The notes beneath the pieces were generated by a model. It was given only the letters and a program-made list of their open reading frames with translations, did no database searches and was not told where the DNA came from. A stretch of 64,000 nucleotides of DNA from Brevibacterium paucivorans (lineage in GTDB: Bacteria > Actinomycetota > Actinomycetes > Actinomycetales > Brevibacteriaceae): the NCBI RefSeq assembly GCF_016907735.1, contig NZ_JAFBCP010000001.1:806001-870000 (forward strand), in the 5' to 3' direction. Positions 40,744 through 49,533 of the stretch are shown in pieces. Position 1 is the stretch's first letter; each line of letters starts with the position of its first letter. A program made the position numbers and the translations under genes.

Positions 40744-42377
40744 GACATGAACCTTTCAGCAAGAGGTCCGAGAGCAAGTGTCGGAAGGAAGGACAGGCCG
40801 GTAATCAGTAAAGCTGTTCCGGCCATGACAACCGAGAAAAGAGGAGTGTCGGTGGGTAGTGTTCCCTTGGTTTTTGCCACTGGGGCTTGAACAGACAAAC
40901 GTCCGGCAAGGCAGAGCACCAGCGCAATTGGGACGAAGCGACCCAAAAGCATTGCGAAACCAAGCGCAACGTTAAAGAACGGGGTGTTTGCGTTGAGACC
41001 AGCAAACGCTGACCCGTTGTTGTTACCTGCCGACGTGAACGCGTAGAGAACTTCGCTCAAGCCGTGTGGGCCAAAGTTGGCCAATGAGTCACGGGTTGAT
41101 GGAAGCGCGATTGCGAGACCCGTACCAAGCAGTACAACAACAGGCACGACGAGCGCGTACATGCTGATGAGCTTGACTTCAGTGGGTCCGATTCGTTTGC
41201 CCATATATTCCGGGCTACGGCCCACCATGAGTCCGCTGATGAAGACTCCGATGATCGCGACAACAAGCATTCCATACAGGCCCGATCCCACACCACCAGG
41301 GGAAATTTCACCCAAGAGCATGTTGAAGATCAAAAGACCACCGGAGAGCGGTTCGTATGACGAGTGCATAGAGTCTACTGCGCCGGTTGACGTCAGCGTG
41401 GTGGCTGTAGCAAAAAGCGTCGATCCAAGAACGCCAAAACGGGTTTCTTTTCCTTCCATTGCAGCCAGGTTTTTGTCCGCGAAGCTCATCTGAAGGGCAG
41501 TGAGGCTCACAAGTGAACCGATGGCCAGAATCGCCATCGCACCAAGTACCGTATATCCCTGACGCTTGTCACCAACCATGACGCCGTAGGTGCGTGGGAG
41601 TGCAAACGGGATCAACAGAATGAGGAACACCTCAAGGAGGTTGGTCCAACCGTTAGGGTTCTCAAAGGGGTGGGCGGAGTTCGCGTTGAAGAAACCACCA
41701 CCGTTGGTGCCCAATTCTTTAATGGCTTCTTGGCTCGCGACCGGTCCACCTGGAATGGTTTGTTGGCCACCAGCCAGTGTCTGCACAACTTGCGGGCCGT
41801 TGAAGTTCTGGATCGCCCCACCCAGGATCAAAAGCACTGCACCTATAAAAGCGATGGGCAAAAGAATACGGAGGCAACAGCGAACGAGGTCAACCCAAAA
41901 GTTCCCCAATTTATCGGTTTCGCGGTATGCGATCGCACGAATAAGCACGATAGCCACGACGATTCCAACAGCTGCCGAAATGAAGTTCTGGAAGTTCTGA
42001 GCCAGCATCTGGGTCAGGTGACTCATGGTAGTTTCGCCACCATAGGACTGCCAGTTGGTGTTTGTCACGAATGAGGTGGCGGTGTTCCATGCCTGGTCCG
42101 CAGGTACTGGTCCCAGTCCCATATTCATGGGAAGCCACTGCTGAATCCGCTGGAGGATGTACATTCCCAACACGGAAAGCGCGGAAAGCACCAGGATATT
42201 ACGCAGATACATCTTCCACGTGTGTTGTGCTTCCGGGTTCACGCCCGCAAGGCGGTACATGAAGCGTTCAATCTTCAAGTGTTTAGCGCTCGTAAAAGTG
42301 TGCGCCATATAGTTGCCCATAGGTACATGCACAACAGCAAGCAGGGCGACCATTAACGGAAGTTGCAAAAGTTCCAC
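40740..42377 (-). CDS. kdpA: K+-transporting ATPase subunit KdpA
   Basis: A 545-residue channel-like subunit with about ten helices and four selectivity-filter repeats of the [13 protein letters not shown] type ([23 protein letters not shown]). Starts at GTG 42377, 2 bp after the kdpF stop. It forms the K+ path of the Kdp pump. Confidence 0.96.
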   Translation of the reverse strand: MELLQLPLMVALLAVVHVPMGNYMAHTFTSAKHLKIERFMYRLAGVNPEAQHTWKMYLRNILVLSALSVLGMYILQRIQQWLPMNMGLGPVPADQAWNTATSFVTNTNWQSYGGETTMSHLTQMLAQNFQNFISAAVGIVVAIVLIRAIAYRETDKLGNFWVDLVRCCLRILLPIAFIGAVLLILGGAIQNFNGPQVVQTLAGGQQTIPGGPVASQEAIKELGTNGGGFFNANSAHPFENPNGWTNLLEVFLILLIPFALPRTYGVMVGDKRQGYTVLGAMAILAIGSLVSLTALQMSFADKNLAAMEGKETRFGVLGSTLFATATTLTSTGAVDSMHSSYEPLSGGLLIFNMLLGEISPGGVGSGLYGMLVVAIIGVFISGLMVGRSPEYMGKRIGPTEVKLISMYALVVPVVVLLGTGLAIALPSTRDSLANFGPHGLSEVLYAFTSAGNNNGSAFAGLNANTPFFNVALGFAMLLGRFVPIALVLCLAGRLSVQAPVAKTKGTLPTDTPLFSVVMAGTALLITGLSFLPTLALGPLAERFMS

Positions 42378-42379
42378 TG

Positions 42380-42472
42380 TCAGTCGAACCTTTCAGGACG
42401 GATGAGCGAGTAAAAAACGTAAGCCGTTGTGACGGAACAAAACGCTAACCACACGATGTCTACGAGGCTCAT
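42380..42472 (-). CDS. kdpF: KdpF small subunit (30 aa)
   Basis: MSLVDIVWLAFCSVTTAYVF followed by a short tail with the KdpF-typical PERFD ending. One transmembrane helix. It stabilises the KdpABC complex in other bacteria. Its ATG overlaps the stop of the 27-residue upstream ORF (ATGA). Confidence 0.85.
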   Translation of the reverse strand: MSLVDIVWLAFCSVTTAYVFYSLIRPERFD

Positions 42473-42552
42473 AGTTTGTTCACCGCCCAACCGAACACAC
42501 CAACAACGGCAAAATACGCCACGGTGAGTGCAATGAAGAGGATGTCTAACAC
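42469..42552 (-). CDS. 27-residue membrane peptide preceding kdpF
   Basis: A tiny ORF from GTG 42552, MLDILFIALTVAYFAVVGVF plus seven residues ending NKL; nearly all hydrophobic. The TGA overlaps the kdpF ATG by 4 bases, the arrangement seen throughout this operon, which argues that it is translated. A weak GAAAG ribosome site lies upstream. Comparable mini-proteins precede kdpF in other actinobacteria (from memory). Role unknown; possibly an extra Kdp subunit. Confidence 0.65.
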   Translation of the reverse strand: MLDILFIALTVAYFAVVGVFGWAVNKL

Positions 42553-42607
42553 GTTTCAGCTTTCTGAGTGATTTCAGAATTCGCGTCGATTCGCCTCGGC
42601 GCGAAGC

Positions 42608-42621
42608 CACTCAGTTGAGTG
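42608..42621. promoter_or_regulatory. Palindrome in the kdp upstream region
   Basis: CACTCAGTTGAGTG, 6-bp perfect arms around GT, 56 bp before the first kdp ORF. Possible operator; no known regulator assigned. Confidence 0.35.
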
Positions 42622-42675
42622 ACAGTGAATATCAAAACGCACCCGCGAACAGGACACTGCGGGTCCTTACGGTTC

Positions 42676-42704
42676 CTTTACACCCAGCAGGAAATTCTTT
42701 ACAC
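42676..42704 (-). promoter_or_regulatory. Tandem direct repeats, candidate KdpE site
   Basis: CTTTACAC occurs at 42676-42683 and 42697-42704, exactly 21 bp apart (two DNA turns), about 125-150 bp before the first small kdp ORF. Direct repeats on one helix face are typical of OmpR-family regulator sites, so KdpE binding is a reasonable guess. Confidence 0.45.
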
Positions 42705-42759
42705 GCTCTTAATACGGTGCTCGGTGGGGCACGAGCGTCAGCCCGCGACCACTATGGAA

Positions 42760-43242
42760 TCACTGAGTCCGATACACCAGGGCGGTGGCAATGGCAGCCA
42801 CACCTTCACCTCGGCCGGTTAAACCCAAGCGGTCAGTCGTTGTCCCGGAAACATGAACGGTTGCCCCTGCGGCTTCGCTGAGCACACGTTGCGCTTCGTC
42901 GCGCCGCGTACCAATTTTTGGTCGGTTGCATACCGCCTGCACGCTGATATTGCCAATCTCAAAGCCAGCACGCCTCACGATTCGTGCGGCTTCGCGCAAG
43001 AGAGTGCACCCGCTGGCGCCGGCAAATTCGGGGCGGTCTGTGCCAAAGTGTGCGCCCAAGTCACCGACGCCGGCTGCAGAAAAGATGGCGTCGCAACACG
43101 CGTGAGCTACCGCGTCGGAGTCCGAGTGACCTTCCAGCCCCACGACACCTTCCCACAATAGACCTGCCAGCCACATGGGCCGGTCGGGGTTGTCGCTTAT
43201 AGCGTGGACGTCTACACCGATTCCAACCTGAGGAACAATCAC
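42760..43242 (-). CDS. ispF: 2-C-methyl-D-erythritol 2,4-cyclodiphosphate synthase
   Basis: A 160-residue MEP-pathway enzyme forming the cyclic diphosphate en route to isoprenoids. Metal ligands are in GIGVDVHA (Asp, His) and the motif [11 protein letters not shown] is intact; C-terminal [14 protein letters not shown] is typical. GTG 43242 overlaps the ispD stop by 4 bases and has GGAAGGA upstream, so it is preferred to the GTG at 43263. Confidence 0.95.
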   Translation of the reverse strand: MIVPQVGIGVDVHAISDNPDRPMWLAGLLWEGVVGLEGHSDSDAVAHACCDAIFSAAGVGDLGAHFGTDRPEFAGASGCTLLREAARIVRRAGFEIGNISVQAVCNRPKIGTRRDEAQRVLSEAAGATVHVSGTTTDRLGLTGRGEGVAAIATALVYRTQ

Positions 43243-43940
43243 GTGTATTCCTTCCGTCCGCACAACATACGCGCGAGTTCGAGGTCCAGCGGGTGGGTGA
43301 TTTTAAACGCTTCATGGGACCCTTCGACGCCTACCGAGGGGATCCCCATCGTTTCAAGCAAGCTTGCATCATCGGTCATCTGCGTTGAAGTGTCGCGTGC
43401 AAACCGGTCGTGCGCTGCCACCAAGTCATCAAACGTGAATCCTTGCGGTGTTTGCACGGCCCGCAACCGGGCGCGCTCTACGGGAGCTCCCAAGGGCGCG
43501 ACTTCCTCAGGCTGTTGCGACGTTAGCGTTCGCACGGTGTCTGATACAGGGAGGACTGGGACCACGTTCCGGTGTCCGGCACGGAGCGCGGTGAGGACAC
43601 GGTCAAACACACGCCGAGGTGTCAGTGGCCTGGCAGCGTCATGCACCAGCGCGTATGTGGGTTTGCCGTCGATGGCTGCGAGTGCATTCCGTACTGACTC
43701 TGTGCGTTCCGTTCCGCCGATCACCGTCTGAACGTTTGGTTGCGTGCGGAACATGTCTAGCGCGCGGGCTTTAAGGTCTCGTGGCACCGCGATGACAACC
43801 AGCTCGATACCTGCGTTGAGTACACCAGCAACAGCGTGTTCGAGGAGGGTGCGACCCCCTAAAGGAACAAATGCTTTGGGGGTTTCTAACCTCAGTCGAG
43901 TTCCAGACCCTGCCGCTGGAATGATCGCCACCGTCTCCAT
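43239..43940 (-). CDS. ispD: 2-C-methyl-D-erythritol 4-phosphate cytidylyltransferase
   Basis: A 233-residue enzyme converting MEP and CTP to CDP-ME. Signature [10 protein letters not shown] near the N-terminus and HDAARPL in the middle are intact. Starts [11 protein letters not shown] (ATG 43940). Operon with ispF downstream; carD lies upstream behind a terminator, the carD-ispD-ispF order common in actinobacteria. Confidence 0.95.
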   Translation of the reverse strand: METVAIIPAAGSGTRLRLETPKAFVPLGGRTLLEHAVAGVLNAGIELVVIAVPRDLKARALDMFRTQPNVQTVIGGTERTESVRNALAAIDGKPTYALVHDAARPLTPRRVFDRVLTALRAGHRNVVPVLPVSDTVRTLTSQQPEEVAPLGAPVERARLRAVQTPQGFTFDDLVAAHDRFARDTSTQMTDDASLLETMGIPSVGVEGSHEAFKITHPLDLELARMLCGRKEYT

Positions 43941-43971
43941 ATGCGCAACTCTAGTCCACGTGTACATACAA

Positions 43972-44002
43972 AAATGGGGGCAACGTCACGTCACCCCCAT
44001 TT
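43972..44002 (-). terminator. Rho-independent terminator of carD
   Basis: 9-bp stem AAATGGGGG/CCCCCATTT (43972-43980, 43994-44002), 13-base loop, followed on the minus strand by TTTTG. It lies just downstream of the carD stop and 32 bp before the ispD start. Confidence 0.85.
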
Positions 44003-44014
44003 ACTTCTTCACTT

Positions 44015-44497
44015 TTATGAAGCGAGAACCTTTTCCAGCATTGCTTCGGCTTCTGTCTCTTCTTTTTCTTCTGCCAGAGCCAGCTCCGACACGAGCACCT
44101 GACGAGCCTTGGCAAGCATGCGCTTTTCACCTGTGGAAAGACCGCGGTCCTGTTCGCGACGCCACAGGTCACGAACGACCTCGGCTACCTTAATAACGTC
44201 ACCGGACTGGAATTTTTCGAGGTTCGCTTTGTAGCGACGTGACCAGTTGGTTGGTTCTTCAGTAACTTCAGCACGCAAGACCTGGAAGACTTTTTCCAAA
44301 CCTTCTTCGCCCACAACATCGCGGACACCCACGAGGTCGCAATTTTCAGCGGGGACTTCAATCGTTAGGTCGCCGTGTGAGACCTGCAGTTTCAAGTAAA
44401 GTTTGTCTTCGCCCTTGATCGTGCGGGTCTTAATTTCTTGGATTGTCGCCGCTCCGTGGTGCGGATAAACAACAGTGTCGCCGACCTGAAAACTCAT
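44015..44497 (-). CDS. carD: CarD-family RNA polymerase regulator
   Basis: A 160-residue protein: N-terminal RNAP-interacting Tudor-like domain ([17 protein letters not shown]) and C-terminal helical DNA-binding part with Trp in NWSRRYK. CarD stabilises the open complex at rRNA and other promoters and is essential in mycobacteria. ATG 44497 is chosen over the upstream in-frame start because family members begin here. Confidence 0.93.
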   Translation of the reverse strand: MSFQVGDTVVYPHHGAATIQEIKTRTIKGEDKLYLKLQVSHGDLTIEVPAENCDLVGVRDVVGEEGLEKVFQVLRAEVTEEPTNWSRRYKANLEKFQSGDVIKVAEVVRDLWRREQDRGLSTGEKRMLAKARQVLVSELALAEEKEETEAEAMLEKVLAS

Positions 44498-44729
44498 CTT
44501 ATTTTTTCCCCTTTCGCGGACTTCCAGTTTAACATGACGCACAACACAACCGCGAAGTGATGTCCGAAATGCGCAATAGAGCTCGTCTCCTGTGATAGGT
44601 TGCCCGGTTGCATCAGTGGCGCACGCAACTCGGAAAGTGACCCATAGTTTCTACGCGGGGTGAAAAACAGGTAACATACACGGTGTTCCTTAAGAATTTG
44701 TTGCGTACCACTTTGAGGAGTATGTGAAC

Positions 44730-45302
44730 GTGAAACGGCTAACCCGCGCAGCTGTCGCAGCCGCAGCGATTGCCCTTGTTGTCCCTGTCAGCGGTTGCGC
44801 GGCCCTGTTGTCGAACCAGCAGACTCACAATTACGTCTACCACGGCGGTGACGGCGCGTGGGCATCAATCGGCGGAGTCGAGTTCCGTGGCATTCTGCTC
44901 ATCGCAAACGAAGACAACTCCCAAGCACAGCTCTTCTACACCATTGTGAACAACTCCAATGGCCCAGCAAAGATCACCCTCAAGGTGAGAGACTACCAGA
45001 AGCAGGTCAAGCTCAAGAAGGGCGAACGCATCGTTCAGAACCCGCAGTCGCCTGACTCGAATGGCGAAGAAGCGGTTGTCAAGGGTCTCAACGCCAAGGT
45101 TGGCGAACAGGTTGAGGTTGAAGTCAGCGCAAACGGCATGGAAAAGACTGTGCGCGCACAGGTGCTGAACGCCGAACACTGGTACTACGAAGACGCCCAG
45201 CCTAAAGGAAGCTCATCAACCGGCGCTCCAGCTGAAGGCGCTACCCAAGCTCCTGCCCAAGGTGAAGCCACCCCAGCTCCTGAAGAAACCGAAGGACAGT
45301 AA
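44730..45302 (+). CDS. Secreted lipoprotein, unknown function
   Basis: A 190-residue lipoprotein: signal peptide MKRLTRAAVAAAAIALVV, lipobox VSGC (Cys at about 23), a beta-rich domain (NYVYHGGDGAWASIGGVEFRG to about 155) and a Pro/Ala/Glu/Thr-rich tail. GTG 44730 has GAGGAG at 9 bases; the GTG at 44724 is too close to it. Actinobacteria often carry a similar lipoprotein near this locus; function unknown. Convergent to regX3, separated by a terminator. Confidence 0.8.
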   Translation: MKRLTRAAVAAAAIALVVPVSGCAALLSNQQTHNYVYHGGDGAWASIGGVEFRGILLIANEDNSQAQLFYTIVNNSNGPAKITLKVRDYQKQVKLKKGERIVQNPQSPDSNGEEAVVKGLNAKVGEQVEVEVSANGMEKTVRAQVLNAEHWYYEDAQPKGSSSTGAPAEGATQAPAQGEATPAPEETEGQ

Positions 45303-45338
45303 GTACACGTAGGTACACAACTGCCGACGGTTCAAACT

Positions 45339-45382
45339 CCGGTGGCCTAGGTAAGGCAAAGATTGTTTACCTAGGCCACCGG
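45339..45382. terminator. Bidirectional terminator between lipoprotein gene and regX3
   Basis: Perfect 16-bp stem (45339-45354 with 45367-45382), 12-base loop; GTTTTA follows on the plus strand. Located between convergent genes. Confidence 0.87.
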
Positions 45383-45386
45383 TGTT

Positions 45387-46067
45387 TTACGCTTCGAACT
45401 TGTACCCCAGGCCACGCACAGTGACCAGTAGCTTAGGTTCAGACGGGGTTTCTTCGATCTTGGCACGCAAACGCTTGACGTGAACATCCAGGGTCTTGGT
45501 GTCGCCCACGTAGTCCTGTCCCCAGATTCGGTCGATGAGCTGGCCGCGTGTCATGACACGACCTGCGTTACGCACCAGCATTTCAAGAAGTTCAAACTCT
45601 TTGAGTGGCAATGCAAGTTCGGTTCCCCGAACGCTTGCCACGTGACGTTCAACGTCGATGCGCACTCCCCCAGCTTCAAGAACACCGTCGTCAATGTCTG
45701 AAGACTCTGTGTTGCGACGCATCACTGCCCGAATACGGGCCAACAGCTCACGAGACGAGTACGGCTTTGTCACGTAGTCGTCTGCACCCAACTCCAGACC
45801 CACAACCTTGTCGATCTCGGAGTCCTTTGCCGTCAGCATGATGATGGGCACCTTGGACTTGGAGCGCAACTGGCGACACACCTCGGTCCCGGAAGCCCCG
45901 GGCAACATGAGGTCCAGAAGAACCAGATCAGTACCGTGCGCGTCGAACTCCGCAAGAGCCTGCAAGCCGTCCGCGGCGACTGTCACGTCATAACCCTCTT
46001 TACCCAACAGGTACGCAAGTGGGTCCGAAATTGATTCTTCGTCTTCGACGAGCAGAATCCGCGTCAC
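45387..46067 (-). CDS. regX3: RegX3-type phosphate response regulator
   Basis: A 226-residue OmpR-family regulator: receiver (VLLDLMLPGASG, TKPYSSREL) and winged helix (LPLKEFELLEMLVRNAGRV). GTG 46067; overlaps the senX3 stop by 4 bases. With SenX3 it controls phosphate-starvation genes in actinobacteria. The neighbouring phoU, gpmA and mshA support the assignment. Confidence 0.92.
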   Translation of the reverse strand: MTRILLVEDEESISDPLAYLLGKEGYDVTVAADGLQALAEFDAHGTDLVLLDLMLPGASGTEVCRQLRSKSKVPIIMLTAKDSEIDKVVGLELGADDYVTKPYSSRELLARIRAVMRRNTESSDIDDGVLEAGGVRIDVERHVASVRGTELALPLKEFELLEMLVRNAGRVMTRGQLIDRIWGQDYVGDTKTLDVHVKRLRAKIEETPSEPKLLVTVRGLGYKFEA

Positions 46068-47296
46068 GACTTCTCCTTTTGTGTCTGCATTTGTGTCTGT
46101 GCGACGGTCAACGGTTGGCCGCTGGAATCGCTGAGCAAAATTCCGTCTTGCTGAGCCTGAGACAAATCAACCTCAGAGTGAGCAAGAGGTAAAACAATAG
46201 TAAAGGTAGAACCTTGATCCAGCTTCGACCATACGCGAACTTCGCCGCCGTGCGTAGCGACGATGTGTTTCACAATGCTTAGGCCAAGCCCGGTTCCACC
46301 GGTCATACGTGAACGCGCAGGGTCGACCCGGTAGAAGCGTTCAAAAACACGTTGAGTGTCTTCAGTCGACAGCCCTATCCCTTGGTCAGTCACCGAAATC
46401 AAGACATTGCCACCGTCTTCTTTTGCACCCACGCCCACTTTTGTTCCGTCGTTGGAATAGCTAATGGCGTTGTCAATGAGGTTACGCACGGCGTTCACCA
46501 GCAAGTCGTGGCTTCCCAAAACAGTCCACTCACCCGTAGGGACCATGTCAATTGAAATGTTTTTGGCTTCCGCACGGGTTTTGGCGCGATCCACCGCCTC
46601 TTCGATGACCTTCGCGATACTCACGTCTTCCGTAGCCCCCGGGGCTTCGTGATCCTGAACGCGTGAAAGGTCGATGATCTCCTGAACCAGCTGCGTGAGC
46701 CTCTTTGACTCCTGCTGAATGCGACCCCCAAACCGGGCGACCGCCTCGGGATCGTCAGCACAGTCCGTGACCGCCTCGGCCAGCAACGACAGCGCACCCA
46801 CGGGAGTTTTCAGCTCGTGGGACACATTCGCTACGAAATCCCGGCGCACTTCGTGGACCCGCTTAGCCTCAGTCTGGTCGTCAGCCAACACCAACACATA
46901 CGCCGAACCCAGAGGCGCCACGCGAGCGTGGAGGTGACGCACAAACCCGCGGTCGCCTCCGCGCTCCTTCTTGAAGTTCACTTCTTCAATCAGGCCGCGC
47001 GCTCGCACGCGCACAACAACTTCTAGAAGCTCATCGGACGAAAGCGAGTGGCCACGAACAAGGCCGTAGGTGTAGGCAGCGGGAGAAGCTTTGACGACAT
47101 CGTCACCCGCGTCGACAACAATGGCTGCAGACGGCAAGACAGCCAGGACTTCAGCAATACCTTCGGGAAGTTCTTCGTCGGAGTGAAGATCAGCACTATT
47201 ACGGCTCTTTTCCGACAGGCGGAACGCCAAAATGCCGGAAATACCCAACCCCAGACCCACTACACCGGTCAACAGGGAAATAATCAACACGTCCAC
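46064..47296 (-). CDS. senX3: SenX3-type sensor histidine kinase
   Basis: A 410-residue kinase with an N-terminal membrane helix (about 5-27), PAS-like domain, HisKA (FVANVSHELKTPVGALSLLA) and HATPase (NLIDNAISYS, GTGLGLSI). Starts at GTG 47296. Partner of RegX3 in phosphate sensing; in other bacteria the signal is relayed from the Pst transporter through PhoU, encoded divergently here. Confidence 0.92.
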   Translation of the reverse strand: MDVLIISLLTGVVGLGLGISGILAFRLSEKSRNSADLHSDEELPEGIAEVLAVLPSAAIVVDAGDDVVKASPAAYTYGLVRGHSLSSDELLEVVVRVRARGLIEEVNFKKERGGDRGFVRHLHARVAPLGSAYVLVLADDQTEAKRVHEVRRDFVANVSHELKTPVGALSLLAEAVTDCADDPEAVARFGGRIQQESKRLTQLVQEIIDLSRVQDHEAPGATEDVSIAKVIEEAVDRAKTRAEAKNISIDMVPTGEWTVLGSHDLLVNAVRNLIDNAISYSNDGTKVGVGAKEDGGNVLISVTDQGIGLSTEDTQRVFERFYRVDPARSRMTGGTGLGLSIVKHIVATHGGEVRVWSKLDQGSTFTIVLPLAHSEVDLSQAQQDGILLSDSSGQPLTVAQTQMQTQKEKS

Positions 47297-47367
47297 GTTG
47301 TTAGCCTAGTAGTACGTGCCACCTGGTCTAACACCGGCACTGAGATTGTGCGCACATGTCAGCATGA

Positions 47368-47400
47368 ATTCACCTTGGTGTCAGTGGTCGTTCACAGACA
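47368..47400 (+). promoter_or_regulatory. Candidate PHO box before phoU
   Basis: Three 11-bp phased units begin ATTCACC (47368), TGTCAGT (47379) and GTTCACA (47390). The outer two match the RegX3/PhoB-type direct repeat GTTCACC. They lie in the 168-bp gap between divergent senX3 and phoU, so both could be autoregulated. Confidence 0.5.
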
Positions 47401-47463
47401 AGTGGGAACGTAAAACAGTCCATGCCCTTTGGCATGCCCGCGACTTACTCTGAAAGGACCGCA

Positions 47464-48129
47464 ATGCGCGAAGTCTTTACCAAAGAACTTGAAGCACTTG
47501 CTGATGGTCTCGTTGACCTCGGAAACCTTGCCGTTGACGCTATCAAACAGTCCAACAAGGCACTCGCTACCAACGACCTCCAGCTTGCTGAGCAGGTCAT
47601 CACCGACGACGCCCAGGTCAACGCGAACCAGGTCGAAATTGACCGTCGCGCTGTCGAACTCCTTGCACTCCAGGCACCTGTTGCGGCCGACCTCCGCATC
47701 GTTGTTGCAGCTCTGAAGATGAGCGTTGCGCTTGAGCGCATGGGTGACCTTGCCCGCCACATTTCCGCTCAGGTCCGCATCCGCTACCCAGAACACGCTA
47801 TCCCAGAAGCCTTCACTCGCATTTTCGAACGCATGGGTTCGGTTGCTGAACGCATTGGTGAAAGCATGGTCGAACTTCTTTCGACGCCAGGTCTTGCAGC
47901 TGTCCCAATGATTTCGGCTCTGGACGAAGAACTCGACGCGCTGCACCTGGAAGTGTTCACCGTAATCGCTTCGCTGAACGCCGATCAAATCACCCCCAGC
48001 CAGATCGCTGACGTGACCCTGCTGGCCCGCTACTACGAGCGCTTTGGTGACCAGGCAGTCAACGTTGCTCAGCGCGTAGACTACATGCTGTCCGGAAACC
48101 TGGACTCAGACGCTTCCTCGGCGGAGTAA
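47464..48129 (+). CDS. phoU: Phosphate signalling regulator PhoU
   Basis: A 221-residue all-helical protein with two PhoU repeats, each carrying the E(A/R)xxD metal-type motif (around ERMGDLARH and ERFGDQAVN). Starts MREVFTKELEALAD with GAAAGGA 5 bases upstream. PhoU links the Pst transporter to the SenX3 kinase. It is divergent from senX3-regX3 and followed by a strong terminator. Confidence 0.94.
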   Translation: MREVFTKELEALADGLVDLGNLAVDAIKQSNKALATNDLQLAEQVITDDAQVNANQVEIDRRAVELLALQAPVAADLRIVVAALKMSVALERMGDLARHISAQVRIRYPEHAIPEAFTRIFERMGSVAERIGESMVELLSTPGLAAVPMISALDEELDALHLEVFTVIASLNADQITPSQIADVTLLARYYERFGDQAVNVAQRVDYMLSGNLDSDASSAE

Positions 48130-48185
48130 CCACACTCCCCAGCGTCAGTGCGAGCCTCATTCAGAGGCTTACTCAAGACAACACG

Positions 48186-48216
48186 ATGGCCCGCCAGTTT
48201 CACACTGGCGGGCCAT
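48186..48216 (+). terminator. Terminator of phoU
   Basis: Perfect 13-bp stem (48186-48198 with 48204-48216), 5-base loop, then TGTTTT. Confidence 0.9.
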
Positions 48217-48243
48217 TGTTTTCCGGCCTAACAGCCCTGGCTC

Positions 48244-48987
48244 TTACTTGCCTTGGTTTGCGACCGCAGCGGCCGCTTCCTTAGCAGCTTCTGGGTCAAG
48301 ATAGGTGCCACCGGGCTTCACTGGCGCAAAGTTGTCGTCCAGTTCGTAGTGCAGTGGGATTCCCGTTGGAATGTTGAGTCCGGCGATGTCTTCGTCGCTG
48401 ATCCCGTCGAGGTGCTTTACGAGCGCGCGCAGTGAGTTACCGTGCGCGGTGACCAGGACGGTCTTGCCTTCGCGCAGATCAGGGATTACAGCGTCGTACC
48501 AGTACGGGAGTAGACGCGCGATCACGTCTTTGAGGCATTCGGTGCGTGGAATCGAGTCGCCCAAGTTGGCGTAACGAGCGTCGCCTGCCTGTGACCATTC
48601 GCTGGAGTCATCCAGCACAGGTGGTGGCGTGTCAAAGGATCGACGCCACGTCATGAACTGTTCTTCGCCGTATTCGTCGCGAATCTCTTTCTTGTTCTTG
48701 CCCTGCAACGCACCGTAGTGGCGTTCGTTGAGGCGCCACGAACGCTTCACATCGATCCAGTGGCGGTCAGCTGCGTCGAGTGCGAGGTTTGCAGTCACAA
48801 TCGCACGGCGCAGGCGCGAAGTGTGCAAAACGTCGGGGAGGAGTCCGGCGTCGATGAGCAGTTCGCCTGCTCGTGCCGCTTCCGTGCGTCCCTGTTCGGT
48901 GAGAGGGACGTCGACCCATCCGGTGAAGAGGTTTTTCTGGTTCCATTCGCTCTGGCCGTGGCGCAAGAGCACGAGATTGTACGTCAT
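48244..48987 (-). CDS. gpmA: 2,3-bisphosphoglycerate-dependent phosphoglycerate mutase
   Basis: A 247-residue glycolytic enzyme interconverting 3- and 2-phosphoglycerate. The phospho-His motif LRHGQSEWN lies at the N-terminus, FTGW follows, and the second catalytic His is in TAHGNSLR. Full length; starts [11 protein letters not shown]. Confidence 0.96.
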   Translation of the reverse strand: MTYNLVLLRHGQSEWNQKNLFTGWVDVPLTEQGRTEAARAGELLIDAGLLPDVLHTSRLRRAIVTANLALDAADRHWIDVKRSWRLNERHYGALQGKNKKEIRDEYGEEQFMTWRRSFDTPPPVLDDSSEWSQAGDARYANLGDSIPRTECLKDVIARLLPYWYDAVIPDLREGKTVLVTAHGNSLRALVKHLDGISDEDIAGLNIPTGIPLHYELDDNFAPVKPGGTYLDPEAAKEAAAAVANQGK

Positions 48988-49010
48988 ACTTCTATTCTGT
49001 CATGCGGGCG

Positions 49011-49523
49011 TCATTCTGACATGTGGCCGCTGTTCTTCTTGGCTTCCGGATCCAGGATTTTCCTGAACGCTTCGAGGTTCCGCGTGGATTCGCCTCGCGA
49101 CACCCGCCATTCCCATTCCTTCTTCATCGAGGTGATGAACCCGCGCACCAAAAGCTCGTTAAAAGATGAGTCAGCGACCGTAAGAAATTCGCCCATGAGC
49201 CGGTCAATGAGGTCTTCGGTCACCGCTTCACGGGGAATGGCCGCACGTAGGTACACGTCGCCGAGGTGGTCGACAGCGAACGCTGTCATGGACAGTTCCA
49301 GGTTCTTCCGTAAGAGGTAGGTGGCGAAGGTGAGGTGGTTTTCGTCGGGGCGACGAATGATAAAGGCTTGGCAGTCGAGGCTGTGGTGGTTCTCTTTAAC
49401 CGACACCGCTGTTTTGAGTTTCTTCTCCCCCGGCAAAACGACAACCGCGTGGTGGTCGTTCACCGTGTCGATGTCGACGTCATTCTGTGTGGCCCACGTG
49501 TGGAGCACGTCAATAGCTGGCAT
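49011..49523 (-). CDS. YbjN-domain protein
   Basis: A 170-residue soluble protein of the YbjN family, equivalent by position to Rv0487 beside mshA. YbjN proteins are linked to stress and adopt a type III secretion-chaperone-like fold; biochemical role unknown. ATG 49523 has GAGGAG upstream; it follows mshA by 10 bp and is probably cotranscribed. Confidence 0.82.
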   Translation of the reverse strand: MPAIDVLHTWATQNDVDIDTVNDHHAVVVLPGEKKLKTAVSVKENHHSLDCQAFIIRRPDENHLTFATYLLRKNLELSMTAFAVDHLGDVYLRAAIPREAVTEDLIDRLMGEFLTVADSSFNELLVRGFITSMKKEWEWRVSRGESTRNLEAFRKILDPEAKKNSGHMSE

Positions 49524-49533
49524 TGATCTCCTC

